64,000 nt of DNA, taken from positions 744,001-808,000 of the forward strand of contig JAQGEQ010000177.1 of assembly GCA_034620365.1 (NCBI GenBank), read 5' to 3'. Shown here piece after piece: positions 1 to 12,676 of the stretch. Below the pieces are notes generated by a model that did no database searches, was not told where the DNA came from, and worked only from the letters and a program-made list of their open reading frames with translations. The position numbers were made by a program, and so were the translations under genes. Numbering within the stretch: the stretch's first letter is position 1; each line of letters begins with the position of its first letter. Source of the stretch: Pegea sp. RAD2-039 (lineage: Eukaryota > Chordata > Thaliacea > Salpida > Salpidae).

Positions 1-3000
1 TCAAAATAAACTAAAATCTGTTTAAAAACTTTATTATATTCTTTCTTAAAACTTAACTATTCAAATTAATAAAGCCATAAGCAAAGTGCAAAATTTTACT
101 AATCATACTAAAAAACAAAAAAAATTAGGCTAAAAATGTATGCTACTTAAAAAAGAAAGCTAGAGAACAATTTAAAATTATTGTGAGCTAGAAAATTGAT
201 AATTGAGAAACAAAACGTTTTAGATTTTGTAATAAAAAACAACCAACTAAAATAACTTTATGTATAAACAAAAGCCTAAAAAAAATCTGAAAACTCAAAA
301 TAAGCAGTCTCTATTTTTTATTTTCTGTAAATAAAGTTTACTTAAAAATATTGACAAAGTTTGTTGCTTTCAAACAATTTATAATAATAACGTTTTTTTT
401 TCAATCAACAATCTTTAAAACTAATTATCTAATATTAAATTGACTTTATTCCGGCTTTTGTCACTATTGAACTTCGCTTAATAAATTACAAAAAGGTTGG
501 TCAAAAGGCAGCCAACCAGCTGCGACCCAAATTGGAGTATGCCAGATTCTAAACGTAACTAAAATTTAGATTCTAATTGTGCCGAAAGAAGTATATATCT
601 AAATTGTGACTAATAAAAGCCAGTCCATTAGTGTATAAGTATATGTTGTTAGTTTTACAATTAAAGTAAATTGCTAGTTTATTTTTTCAAACAACTTGAT
701 TAATTTAGATAATATTTATGAAACCAAAATCGTAACTTATTGTTAACATAGTGTATAGCTCTAAAAAGACACAAAATCCTGAAACAGATGATCTATTAAA
801 CTTTTACAAGATTAATCATTCAAAGTGGCTAATAACTGCAAATACTACATCATTTCTAAACAGATTTAAAAAATTCACTAGAATATAACTTTCTTAAACT
901 GAAAGCTGAATAAGACAGTAAAATTTCAAATAATTGTTTAAAATAAAATCTGAACAAATACCTATCCAATATAAAAGTACTATATCTATTTATTTCTATC
1001 TACTAATTGCAAAATCATAAAATTTCAATTGTGGTTTTATCGTTCTGTTGCAATAGTAAGTTTTAACTCTCTTTTGTAAACCTTAACGCTGTTGTATCTG
1101 ATTAATTTCTCTTAAGTAAATACCTTTAAGAAAATTATCTAAACTCTATGAAAATTACAGACAAAGATTATTTTTTCTGTCATTTAGAAAACACTTCTAG
1201 TAAAGAGTAACTAATTTTTTACAGGATATTTTTATCTGGTCATGCTATAATCCTTTGTCAATACCTTTCAGTGGGTAATAATCGTGCATAGAGTAGTTCC
1301 TTGCCTTTGATTATCTCATAATTTGTCAGAAGTTTATTACATATTTTTAAAATGCTTTTGGGATATTTTAAACACTGAGCTGCTTCTTTCTGTCATTAAA
1401 TTCTATGTTTAACAACAAACACTAGGATTCGAAAAGTTAAATTAAATTATATAAGCTTACTACTTTAGCAATGTGAATAATAAAGCTTATACCAATTATT
1501 AAAAGCTATGACAAAGTGTTGAAGACATTGAAAACAATCATACAAATAGCCTTTTTCTTTATCGCTATGCAACAGTTTTCTTGATTGAAAAAACTGCTTA
1601 AGGAAAAATTATAGTTCAAAAAATCGAACTTAAATATGAAATTAATACACTAATAGTACAAAACTATACGTTTTTTAGTAAAATTCTTTAGATATGGAAA
1701 ACTATGCAAGTTTAACGAAAATTAGCATCTTGAAACCTAAAATTCATTTTGGTTAACGTAAATAAAGTAATAAGTTTTTTTTTTTTTTAGCAATTATAAA
1801 ACAATAAAATTACTTTGATAAACTATTTTAAAGTACAATATGCCGTTTTATCTAGTTATTTAATGTGAATCAGTCAAAAAGTAGATAAGTAAGTTCAAAA
1901 TCTTTTTAAGGAGGACAAACATTGACACAACATAAACAAATCTTTATACTTTTGGATCAGCAAGTGCTAAATTTTAATGTACTTTAAATTGCTTGTTATT
2001 TATCATTCATTCTACAGAATAAATTTTGTATTTTTACAGCTGTGATAAAAGTTTTTTGGCTTGGTATCTTTGGACGAGATAAAGCAGTGATTGAAGTCTT
2101 TTTTTTAGTTTAACGGCTTATTGTAAGATTTTTGTGATTTTATTATATTTTGAATAAGGATGTTTTTCAAATCATCGTTTTTGACATACATATATAAAAC
2201 TTGTTAATATAGATTTGTCATTAAATTAGAAACATATCAAAGAGATTAAAAATAAAGTTTTTTGGACAAAACATAAAGTCTGACTTTGAATTATAATGTC
2301 TTAATAATTCAAAACCTTTACATTTTTTCTCAAAAGGCTAACTACAAGCAGGTCGACTACTAAGATGATATGAGACGAAAAGAACTTATACGTTTGATGA
2401 ACATCAAGATTTTATCATCTTTTCAGCTAATTTACTTTAGAATAAAATTCTAACTTCGTGAATTATAAAAAAAGAGAATACTACCAATTTTTATGTAAAA
2501 GTTTTACAGTAGTAAAAATATAAATACTTTTCTTTTCTGATTATTCTTAGCTAATGCTCAGCAAAATAATGGTTTTATCGGGTTAGTTGAAACTATTTTA
2601 CTTTATATATTCGAAAAAATGACGAAAATTGTTAGAAGCAGATAATGCTATAAAATATCATCATGCTTTTAATATAGCCTTCATAGAAAATTATAAACTA
2701 TTTAAATTTTGGGATAACTACCTATAATAGCTTAAAAAACTCTAAATAGTGCGAAATATTTCGACCTCCATGTTTATATTCATTCTCTCGAGCTTTTTTG
2801 AGTAAGTTGAGCTATAGACGAAAGCTTTTGTGATAAGAGATTTCTCTCAGTAGAAAAATTCAAAAACTCCACAGTTTCAGGTGATTGTTCAAAAAAAAAT
2901 ATTGGCCATTTAATATCTCTCTAAAAATATTTATTTTATTATTTTTGTAAGTATAGATTTACCTAATGTCTTATATTTACATATATAAAAAAATTTATCT

Positions 3001-3850
3001 TATTACTATTTGTGCGATAATGTAAATCTTTTAAACCAGAAACCTACTTTTATCTGTGTTTTTCTAGATTGCTACATACTAGTTTAACCAAATATATTAA
3101 CAATTATTAGATAATTATTAAAAAGTATATTTTATACTTGTCGCGTTGTAATTTTTTCGCTTTAATTAATGTTCAACTGTAGTATTCAAGACTGTTTTAA
3201 CAGTTTCTCTACATTCATATTGTGCTTTGTTCGATATAAGAGCTGTATGATGTGTCACCTGCAGCCGTGTCTTATTCTGTAAATAATTATTTTAAAATAT
3301 GATACATACCTTTTTATGTGGTTTTGTTCATATATAACTTTTTTGCAATAGATATATAGCTTTTATTAAACATTTAAGCAATGAATTGATATGATGTAAT
3401 AACTTTTAATTCTTTTTTGCTATAAATTTATATTGTGTTGAGACTCAAGTTTAATATCTATGTAATGGGTTATTCAAACACATTAGCTGTGTAAACTATA
3501 GGCTTTTTTAAATAAAGCTTAAAAGTAAACAAAAATAAATTAGTAGCATTCTAAAATTTCAGAAAATTACTCCTATTAAAATAATTCATTTGTTATGTTC
3601 ACAATTACTTATAGGTAGCTTCAGTGTTTTATTAGATTTGAACATTTTTTTTATCTTTTGGTTTAGATAAGTGAGTGATAAAAGTAATTTCTTTTAACTT
3701 AGAGAAATATATTAGCATTGCAATATATGGTATCAGTAGATGGTATCACAAAATAATTGAAGTTATTACTTGTTTTTATTCATGTTTACTGTTTGATATT
3801 CAAAAGTTTTTATTTATTTAAAAAATTTATGTTTATGATAGAAAATTATT
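1..3850. other. Intergenic AT-rich DNA, no gene seen
   Basis: No open reading frame, exon-like segment or RNA gene could be supported here on either strand. The stretch is strongly AT-rich with many homopolymer runs. The only structured element noticed is one copy of a direct repeat at 1970-2051, described separately. Confidence 0.6.
1970..2051 (+). repeat. 82-nt direct repeat, upstream copy
   Basis: This segment aligns without gaps to 3851-3932. By hand count 70 of 82 positions agree (about 85%). Both copies carry a pyrimidine-rich acceptor-like site ending in ACAG, followed by the shared stretch AATAAATTTTGT. The downstream copy contains the acceptor and 5' UTR of the activin receptor gene. 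This copy lacks the start codon because the sequences diverge just after the shared GATAAAAG. Confidence 0.75.
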
Positions 3851-3932
3851 AATTTTAATTTGCTTTAAATTGCTTAATATTTATAATTTATTCCACAGAA
3901 TAAATTTTGTGTTTTCATAACTATGATAAAAG
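3851..3932 (+). repeat. 82-nt direct repeat, copy carrying the acvr2 5' UTR
   Basis: This is the partner of 1970-2051. The copy ends two bases before the predicted ATG of the activin receptor (3934). It contains a splice-acceptor-like TTATTCCACAG ending at 3898. The 5' UTR exon of the receptor is therefore probably derived from, or shares ancestry with, a duplicated or dispersed element. Confidence 0.7.
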
Positions 3933-3933
3933 C

Positions 3934-6900
3934 ATGAAGTCTATACTTGAAAGTAAGTTTTTGATATAATTTATTTCTTTGTTGAGATATAATTATATCT
4001 AAGTTATTTTTTAATAAGTATTTTCTTTTATAAATTTTTCAAGTGCAAGTGGTTAGTTAGCTTTATGACTTTGTAGCTTATTATACAAATTAAAATGTAC
4101 TATATATCTACAATAAAAGGTAAACTGTTTGAATCAATTGAATTTGAACTTAAATAATTTGTAAACAGTTGTCAACTATATGAATATTGTTTTTTAGGAC
4201 ATATATCATTTGCTCATCTCATTGCTGTTGTGGTGGTATCTTTTATGATAATAGAAGAGACTTATTGTGCTAATTCTTTATGTAAAGGTTTTGGTATTGG
4301 TGGTAGAGATAAAATACCTGCTTGTCTTGGTCTTGTAAGTAAACAATTTGTTTATATATATATATCACTAAAAGTTTTAAAATCTTTTTTCTTTAATCTG
4401 ACAGCTTTTTAATGTTTATGAACAATAATTTCAATTTTTCACAAATGTTTTCATTGATTTTCAATTTAGAAAAAATGTTAATAGATTACCTGTTTTGTAT
4501 AATCTTCTAAATAGTTCGAAGAATTAAAAGTTTCTTGAAATTATAAATAATTTTGATAAAAATATTGAGTCTTATAGTTTGATTAATTGTTTATCATATA
4601 GCTTTTTTTCTACTCATACAAACCTTCTTCATTTTATAAATTTCTAATAAAAAAATATTTCAGCCAACAGCTGAAGATGGCCGTTGTAACTTGACTTGTG
4701 ATAAAGTTAGCAGGTGCTTCTCTTTGTATAGCAATGTTACTGGAACACTACAGAGATCATATGAAGGTTGTTGGCTGGAATACATCCCATGTACTAATAA
4801 GTAATTTGATAATTCGAATGTTTTTGAATCAAATACTTTCCAGTCTGTTTTTATAATTACTTTTTTTTCAGAATAAATTGTCTTTATTTTAATTCTGATA
4901 CACCTATGTACCACTGTAGCTGTTGTGGTGATTACTGCAATGAGAGAACCTATGGCAAGCAGGAAATTCTGGAAAGTCTCCCTCCCGCTAAACATGGAAT
5001 AGCAGATGCAACTACTGCTTCAAGTAACATTTAATTTAGTCTCAATAAGTCTTTGAGTAAGTTTCTGTTTGGTTCTACAGAAAACCTTGGTATTCTAGCT
5101 CCAGGACCTCCAATAATGATCACAATTACTGTAATATTTGGAGGTCTAGCAGCTGTATGTCTGGGTGTCATGTTTTTTTGTTTTTACAACATTAGGAGAC
5201 AGAGACATAAGATGTTGCCAGGAAGTGACAATTGTAGTGTTGTAAGTTTGACTTCAACAAAATTTGCTGTTCAAGATGTGTTCAAAATTAAAATATTTAG
5301 ATTATTCTAGAATAGTTTGCTTCATATTGAATCAATTTGATGTAGGAAACACCGCACAGTGGAGACACTCAAACTACTCCTATATTAGAAAAAGATCGGA
5401 TCTCCGTTAATCGAATGGATATAGATTTGCCAGAACTAGCTGAACTAAAAGCTCGTGGAAGATTTGGTTGTGTTTGGAGAGCTGAGTTGCCTGATCAAAC
5501 TAGTGTTGCAGTGAAGATATTCCTTATGCAGGTGACTAACAGCATTAATTAATCAATCTTTTATATCTCAGTTTTCTCATTTCTTACTTTTATCATGACA
5601 AATATTCCGATTTTCAGGATAAAGCTTCATGGTTGAATGAGCAAGACATCTTCAACACCAATTTGGTCAACAATCACCCATTTATATTAAAATTTATCAC
5701 CACTGCTACTCGCAACGCTGGAGTAGAAAAAGAACTTTGGCTGATTACAGAGTTTCATAAGAAGGTTTATCAGCAGTTTTTTGCAATTATTTTTCGCTAA
5801 TGTAGATACAGTTTATTCACTGTGAACACTCGAATGTCGAAACTTATGAATTGTTGCATTCTATAATATTTATTTTTCTTTTTTATGAGTTTTCTCTTAA
5901 CAGACTTAAAAGAAAATTAATAATTTATTTGAATAGTTTAACTTATATTTTAAAACTTATTTGTCAGGGTTCATTGTCTGATTTTTTGTACAAAGAGACA
6001 ATGACTTTAGCAACAGCATTGAAATTTCTAAAAAGTATGGCGAATGGACTTGCTTTCCTGCATGAAGATATCACAGAAAATAAGTCAGTTTCAAAATGAA
6101 CAAATATTTATTTCGACCAACACCTATTCATTTCTCTGTTTAGCTAATTTTTATTAAAATAGATTAAGAAGTTAGAGATTTAAAATTTGCAAAATCTAGA
6201 TAATTCTATGAAATGAAAAATTCCTGGAATCAATTCATCTGTTTCTACTGATGATGATCATCAATATTTCTTTTTAAATTACAAATGATCTTTGCTACTC
6301 TTAAAATTGCCGCTTCAACATTAATAGTTTTGAAGTAGCTTCTAAAAACATGATACAAAATAAAATCGGAAATATTTCTTTTCTAAATATCATCTATTAA
6401 TAGAAATCTCTAATAATTAAATATCTACTCATAAATAAGAAATTTCCAACAAATTCTAGAAGTGATTCCAGCAAAGGATTAAAACCAGCAATTGCTCATC
6501 GAGACTTTAAAAGCAAAAATGTCCTTGTCAGGTCTGACATGACTGCTTGTATTGCCGACTTCGGTCTTGCAATAAAGTTTGTCCCTGGTCAAAACACAGG
6601 AGAAAGTCATGGACAGGTGGGTGTGCTTGAAGTTTCTTTTTAATTTAATTTAATTACTTCATCTACTTTCAAGTAATCAGCATAAAGTATGTAGAATTCT
6701 TGATAAAAGTTCTTTATTTTGAAGGTTGGTACAAGGCGGTATATGGCTCCAGAAGTATTAGAAGGAGCAATTAACTTTCAACGTGATGCTTTTTTGAGGA
6801 TTGACATGTATGCTTTTGCATTGGTCTCATGGGAAGTATTGACTCGTTGTTCTGACATACCAGGTAAAGTTCAAACGTTATATGTTCAAATGTTTGTTTA

Positions 6901-7485
6901 AAACAATAACCTGAGCAGGCGGACATACGATCAACTACCAACTTCCTTATGAGTTGGAATTTGGTAACCAACCAGTGATGGAGATTTTAACCAACTATGT
7001 GGTTGACAAAAAAAAGAGACCGATCATAAAACAAGAATGGCGTGATGATAAAGTGATTATTACTCTCATCTAAGTCCTATTTGTTAAACTCTTCTTTGTA
7101 TCGTCAGGTTATTAATGTAATCTGTGAAACTATTGAAGAATGCTGGGATAATGATGCAGAAGCAAGACTTCCCGCAGGATGTGTAGAAGAGAGATTGAGT
7201 GGTCTTATTGATCATCTTAATATGTCTTCTTCGGATTTGATCATCAGCAAATCTTCAGTTTGTCCAGATGTTCAATTACAAGTTAGTTTTTGGTTGAGGT
7301 TGTATTTAGGTGAAAAGTAAAAGTTTTTATCTAAAAAATTCAGTATCTTCTGTTTCAGCGTTACTCTGATTAACAAATCTTATTTTAATCTTCAGAATTT
7401 AATTAACTTGAAGAAGAATCAAATGGATATAGCTGAGGAGGAAGAACTGGCTTTGATTAATAAAGAAATGGTTTTAGATGTTTAG
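3934..7485 (+). CDS. acvr2: Activin receptor type-2-like serine/threonine kinase receptor, 13 coding exons
   Basis: Type II TGF-beta superfamily receptor: at the plasma membrane it binds activin/BMP-like ligands and phosphorylates type I receptors. Coding exons: 3934-3952, 4198-4334, 4664-4800, 4872-5023, 5081-5241, 5346-5531, 5618-5764, 5968-6083, 6460-6616, 6725-6863, 6919-7052, 7108-7281, 7396-7485. They join in frame to 582 aa. A signal peptide lies at residues 1-25 and a Cys-rich extracellular domain follows, ending in a [10 protein letters not shown] box near 113-122. A membrane segment covers about 159-184. The kinase starts near 235 with ARGRFGCVW, then AVK (Lys259), HRDFKSKN (365-372), DFG (385-387) and APE (412-414). 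The stretch [18 protein letters not shown] is typical of type II activin receptors. At 582 aa it is longer than vertebrate ACVR2 (about 510). The start is inferred: exon 1 holds only six codons plus one base, chosen because it completes a signal peptide with a good GTAAG donor. Confidence 0.93.
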
Positions 7486-8035
7486 AATAACTAATATACT
7501 GAAGAGAAAGTGTCTGGAGCCTGTAGGTTGCTGGAATTTGTCTTTGATCATGGCGTCAGTGATTGTATTGTTTGAAATTGTCGCCATTCTACATAAGCTT
7601 CGTCTGAAATCATTCAAGTTATCTTTTGAAGGAATTAGCAACTTGTAATAAAACCGGTAGTTGCAACATTCTTGGGTTATCTCTTGAAGTGATCTAACCA
7701 CCGGCCGGCCCAACACTTTTATACTTCGCTTATTTGGTTTTCTAATGTTTTTATCTGTTACTTTATCACTTACTGCCCACCATTTGTTTATTTGTTTGTA
7801 TATTAACAAAATCTAATAATTTTTACTACCGAACTTGATTACGGGAAGTTTATTTGGATGTAAGATTCAATTGTGCCTGGTTAGTTTCTGTATTTACATC
7901 TCTCTTTTTTCCTTCTATGGCCTTATTTTCTTTCAATTTTTAGCTATCGTGGCATTATTGTAGCACTTGAAAATGTCATTTTGCTTTTATAATGACATGA
8001 TGTAGATTTTCGTTGATTTTATTAAACATTTTGTA

Positions 8036-8041
8036 AATAAA
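8036..8041 (+). terminator. Candidate poly(A) signal of acvr2
   Basis: AATAAA lies about 550 nt after the acvr2 stop codon and overlaps a second AATAA. AATAAA is common by chance in this AT-rich DNA, so the assignment is tentative. Confidence 0.35.
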
Positions 8042-10769
8042 TAATCGAAAATTAAAGTTCTACAGTTTATTTTGTGGAAATCAGCACGTCTTGATAGAAT
8101 TTTTAAATTGATTGCTCATAACTGAGAAAATCTTTAAAAATGTCAAGATTTCTTTTATCTAATCAAGTTATTTGAACATAATTCATTGAATAAATGTGTC
8201 ATTTCACGTTGTGATTTTTTTGAATGCTTCAAGTTTAGTGGAAATTCAAACTATTTTTTTTTACGAAACAAATTAACCGATAAATAAATGCATTAATTAG
8301 CAAGATAAAACTTTCACATTTGTCTACTTATTCATTCAACTCAGATAAGCTGCTAAACAAATAATGAAGTTTTAATTCTACGTCAAAAACTAAACTGTTT
8401 TTATCACAATTTTGGAGTTCTTGTCAAATAGATCATTTGCCTTCTTGCTTTATCAGTTGTTTCTCAGCATGAAATATTAGTTTTAATGTCTACTACTGAT
8501 TATACTTTTAAATTATTAAACAATTTCTTTAGTGTTGAGCTTTTTTAAAAACTAATTAATTTGATTAAATAAAGCTTTAATAAAAATCCTATCTTTATCA
8601 ATGTCTTCAAGTTACTTCTCTTTCTCTACTAATCTTTAAACATAATATAATTATGTTTAATTAGACTGAAATTACTTTTAAATAATCTTCAAAGTAATAT
8701 TAATTTTTAGTAATTTTGTATTATTACAAAGAGAACTCTTTGTTTTAAAATCCTTTGAAGAATTCTCTTCCTCATTATCTTCAAAATTACAAATACTTTT
8801 AGAAGTCATCAACAAAAGTTCAAGCTTTCGTTTTTCAAAATAAATACCAAATAAAGAAAAAAACAGTAATCTGTTGTGTAATCGAAAACTATTTTGTTGA
8901 CTAAGCCGTAATCACTTCACCAAGTTGTAAGTATTTATTAAAAGTTAAAATTAATCTTTTTAATCTGAACTAATCTGTTACTTCAAAGAGTTTTTATTTT
9001 CATTAATTTCAAATTCTAAGTTTAATTTTAACAAAAGTTTATCTTTTCTTCACTGTTTTATTCGAATTTATTTTTTTGTAACGAAATATCGATTTAACTT
9101 CATTTCCTTTCAAAGTTTCTATTTCTAAATCAAAGTACTGAGTACCAAAACTAAGCTTTCAACCGTTGTATTATGTTTTATTTTTGTATTGAAGTATAAT
9201 TTTTGAAAAGTTTATAAGTTTGTAAAATAAAACAAAGTTCAGAAATAAAACCTAAACTTTCTAATGACATTTTTTCATGAACTTTTTGGTTGATGCAAAA
9301 GTTGTTTGGAAAGCACTAGAAAATTGTTATATATAGATTTTTACAAACAGCTGAAAATTCCCCGTTTTATACTAGAAAGGTGCCAACGCTAATACAGGAA
9401 AATATTGCCGGCCCTTGTGCCGCATTAGCTCATGTGATATTGATCATTTCAGTACTTTTTGTACCTTATCTAAAAGAACCTATATATGTATGAACCTTTC
9501 ATTCGATAATAACAGAACATTGCTTCGTTGATTTTAGAAGAACCTTTGGAAGAATACTTAGACCTCCTATCTAGCAGTTTTATTGATTATTTTTCTTTAT
9601 TTAAAAATAAGGCTGTTCCAATTTACAAATTTTCAAGCTTATTTGAACCATTTTAAATCTTTTCAGAAAAGTATTCAGCTCTTACTAAATAATTACTCAT
9701 TTCAAATAGAGTCATAATTAATTAAACTTGTTATAAAATTCTTTTATTCAAGTTTTACAATTAAAATTTTCAGTTGAATATATTATAAATTTTAAGTTCA
9801 CTATTATAGTATCAATTAATCACAATATCGAACATGGCAATGTACAAAAAACAGGTTAAACAATGATTGTTGCTAAAAATACTTTTTATAGATAATTTGT
9901 ACAAAAAAAGCAGAGTTTTAAATATAAAAAAATCTAAATTAGATAGTAAATCTAACCGATAAAGTACTTTTAATAAAAATTCATAAAATCTAAAAGCAAA
10001 TAAATTTATTTGTCCTATTATTGGACAAATAACAGTGAGTTAGTTATGTTCTCAGGTGAGCAAACCTTAGTAATCGGTCTCAGTTTTAGATAATTTCTCA
10101 TCTAAAATATATTTTTGTTTATCTGTGTCAATTTCCTTGTGAATAAATAAAAATAAAAAATCTTTTTAGTATCAATTGCTAAATAAGTTAAACCTTAGAA
10201 TAAATAGCGCTAAGAAAAGTTTAAATACTATATTGTTATCTACTTTTCCGTTTTTCTGAGTTCATTAGAAAATTCAAATACAATTTTTTAATTGATTTTA
10301 ATGCTTAAGTCAAGGAGAGTATTAATAAAAGTACTAGGGTGGTTTTATAACTATACAATTCTGAAAGAGTCTGTAAACTGACCTAGTATCTGCAAGGCAG
10401 TCAAATTCTGTAACAATCAGAATCAAACTACGGCGAAGAAGATCATGAAGCAGCATTTTATGAAAATTTATACAGAGATAATTTTGAAGAAAAATAATAT
10501 TTTTTTGATTTTAAGAACGACAGCCCAACAATTCTTTCTTTTGTCTGTTTATTCATTTAATTAAACAAATAAGTTTACAAGAGTTTTTAAAAGATTATTG
10601 TGATAAAATTTATATATTTCCTATTTCATAGATTATATTATAATCATTTTGCTGCTATAAATTTTTGATTTCAACTATATAATGTTTTCTATTTTAAGTA
10701 AAAAAATAATTTTATCGCTTAAGTAGGTTTACAGTTTGGTCTGCTGTAACTCGTTTTTTTTCTACCTAG

Positions 10770-10776
10770 CCTTTTG
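10770..10776 (+). promoter_or_regulatory. Candidate 5' terminal oligopyrimidine (TOP) start or splice acceptor of rpl23
   Basis: The sequence CCTTTTG sits 26 nt upstream of the rpl23 ATG, directly after a long pyrimidine tract ending in CTAG. Ribosomal protein mRNAs usually start with C plus a pyrimidine run, so this could be the cap site. The tract plus AG could equally be a splice acceptor. The sequence does not decide between them. Confidence 0.35.
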
Positions 10777-10795
10777 TTCACTTGCTATTTGAAAC

Positions 10796-12593
10796 ATGTC
10801 AAAGAGAGGTCAGTTGTTGATTGAATATTTATTTTATATAATATTTATTGTAGACTTATTAGAGAAATTGATATTTTGTTTAACTTAAGCTGGAATAATT
10901 TTCTTTGAATTAATCATTTTAAAAGTATATTTTTGTTAGTATTGATTTTAACTTATTTGAAAATATTGTTAATAATTTTTTATAACTAAATATGACTGGA
11001 ATAGTTTTTCTGTTTATTCTAATTTTTTGTGTTTTCTCATTTATTTTATAAAATATGTATTTAACAAGAATTATTTATTCTTTATTATTTTAATTCATTG
11101 AATTTTACCAGAAAAATTGTACTAACAGTTTTTCTACTCCTCTCTTTGTATCTTAATATAAGTTATTTGTTACTTTTTTTGATAATTTTCATTTCAATTT
11201 CTACCATTATAATTTGATTTTAAAAGTTTAAATTTTTTATACTTATATAATTTATTTATTATTTCAATGTAATTTTTAAGCTTTAATTTAAACTGAACTG
11301 CATTAGTTATACTTTATGAAGTTTATTATAATTTTGCCATTAGTAATTATATGATATCAATTGTTTACTTTTAATATACCTATGAGTAAATTTTATTTTA
11401 TATAAATCCTTCTAACTTAATTTTTAGTTAAATTTCATTTTTTAATTTATTATTACTAGTTTTTAACTTTCATAATTTTAAAGATTTCATTTAAAATCTC
11501 CTAAACTAAAAATTATAAGTCATTTTTTTATATTAACTTGTACATTTTAAAAATAATTATAGTTTTTAGTATATTATGTACTTTTTTATATTTCCTCAAT
11601 TTCATTGTATGTTTTGAATCCAACTTATTTAGTTCTTTATGTAATGTTAAAATCTTTTTCTATAAAATGATTTATATAATTTAATTATCTATATATGTTT
11701 ACAAATATCTAGTTTGTGCCCTACTTGTTGATTCTTATTATTATTTTATCATTTCAACTTGTTCTTAAATCATTTATTTTTGTGTGTCCACAGGACGTGG
11801 AGGAGCCGTTGGAGGCAAATTCCGAATCACCTTGGGTCTTCCAGTTGGAGCAGTTGTTAACTGTGCTGACAACTCAGGTTAAAAACTTATATATTTTGCC
11901 AAGATGATATTTCTGAAATTTATGATGATATTTCGTATCCATCTTTCGGGTCTGATTAATATGATGCCACTTTTACATCTGAAGATTTTCATCTCTAACT
12001 AAATGTCATTTATTTTGATCATTGTGTTTAATCACATGTATTTTACCAGGTGCAAAAAATCTGTATATCATCTCAGTAAAAGGAATCAAGGGTCGTTTGA
12101 ACCGTTTGCCAGCTGCTTGTGTTGGTGATCTTGTTCTTGCTACTGTCAAGAAGGGAAAACCAGAACTTCGTAAAAAAGGTTTGTACTTGATCGGTCACTT
12201 GCTTAGTTTGATTAAGCTGCGCTATGATGTCTTACATCTTTCGGGACTGAATATTTTGATTACAACTTAACTGCTGAGTGCCAATTAACTCTAAATCAAT
12301 CATCCTTCATCTGGCGTCTTCTCATCATAATTCTCTATTTCAGTGCATCCTTGTGTCATTGTTCGTCAATCAAAATCCTTCAGACGTAAATATGGGACCT
12401 TTGTATACTTTGAAGACAATGCCGGAGTCATCGTAAATAATAAGGGCGAGATGAAAGGTGATTTCTATTTAAGGCGACATTTTCAACCAAACTGATCAAC
12501 TTGTTTACAGGTTCTGCTATTACTGGACCAGTAGCCAAAGAGTGTGCAGATATCTGGCCTAGAATTGCATCTAATGCCAGTTGCATCGCATAA
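10796..12593 (+). CDS. rpl23: 60S ribosomal protein L23 (uL14), 5 exons
   Basis: Large-subunit ribosomal protein uL14, which binds 28S rRNA and sits at an intersubunit bridge. Exons 10796-10808, 11794-11877, 12050-12178, 12344-12457 and 12511-12593 splice to 140 aa, exactly the usual length. The protein begins MSKRGRGG and contains [45 protein letters not shown] and [20 protein letters not shown], and it ends SNASCIA. All are diagnostic of the family. Exon 1 holds only 13 coding bases and intron 1 is 985 nt of AT-rich DNA with nothing recognised in it. Introns 2 and 3 each host a box C/D snoRNA. Intron 4 is only 53 nt. A poly(A) signal AATAAA follows at 12671. Confidence 0.98.
11914..11991 (+). 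ncRNA. Box C/D snoRNA in rpl23 intron 2
   Basis: A box C/D architecture is visible: C box ATGATGA at 11922-11928, D' box CTGA at 11952-11955, C' ATGATG at 11961-11966 and D box CTGA at 11979-11982. A short terminal stem GAAA/TTTC flanks the boxes. The guide in front of D' reads ccatctttcgggt. It is complementary over 13 nt to the conserved 28S/25S rRNA segment ACCCGAAAGATGG. By the fifth-base rule it would direct 2'-O-methylation of the G in CCCG. I believe this is the site served by snR39b (yeast G805, human G1509), recalled from memory. Release by splicing and debranching of the host intron is the usual route. Confidence 0.85.
12218..12284 (+). ncRNA. Second box C/D snoRNA in rpl23 intron 3, same guide
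   Basis: C box ATGATGT lies at 12224-12230, D' CTGA at 12247-12250, a degenerate C' (TTGATTA) near 12256-12262 and D box CTGA at 12274-12277. A stem GCGC/GTGC flanks the boxes. The D' guide catctttcggga shares 11 nt (catctttcggg) with the intron 2 snoRNA at the same spacing to CTGA, so both predict the same rRNA target nucleotide. The second guide region, before the D box, differs between the two. This is most simply an intron-to-intron duplication. Confidence 0.8.
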
Positions 12594-12670
12594 TAAAAAA
12601 ACTTTTTCAGTTTTAGCTTTCGTGTTTTTGCCGAAAACATCACATCCAGTCAGTTCAACTATTTTATTTA

Positions 12671-12676
12671 AATAAA
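12671..12676 (+). terminator. Poly(A) signal of rpl23
   Basis: AATAAA lies 78 nt after the rpl23 stop codon, a normal distance for a ribosomal protein transcript. Confidence 0.55.

Larger units (their letters stand above)
7486..10795. other. acvr2 3' UTR followed by intergenic DNA
   Basis: The first about 550 bases are probably the acvr2 3' untranslated region. They include a GC-rich patch near 7690-7715 with CCGGCCGGCC. The remainder is AT-rich without a supportable gene. A second less AT-rich patch near 9365-9450 could be an old mobile-element fragment, but no coding motif could be read in it. Confidence 0.5.

Noticed and set aside
4660-4995. 111-codon minus-strand frame inside acvr2
   Set aside because: It lies opposite two well-supported extracellular-domain exons and the intron between them, so it is an antisense shadow.
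7474-7809. 111-codon minus-strand frame over the end of acvr2
   Set aside because: It overlaps the acvr2 stop and 3' UTR antisense, has no recognisable family, and its open length is explained by the plus-strand 3' UTR composition.
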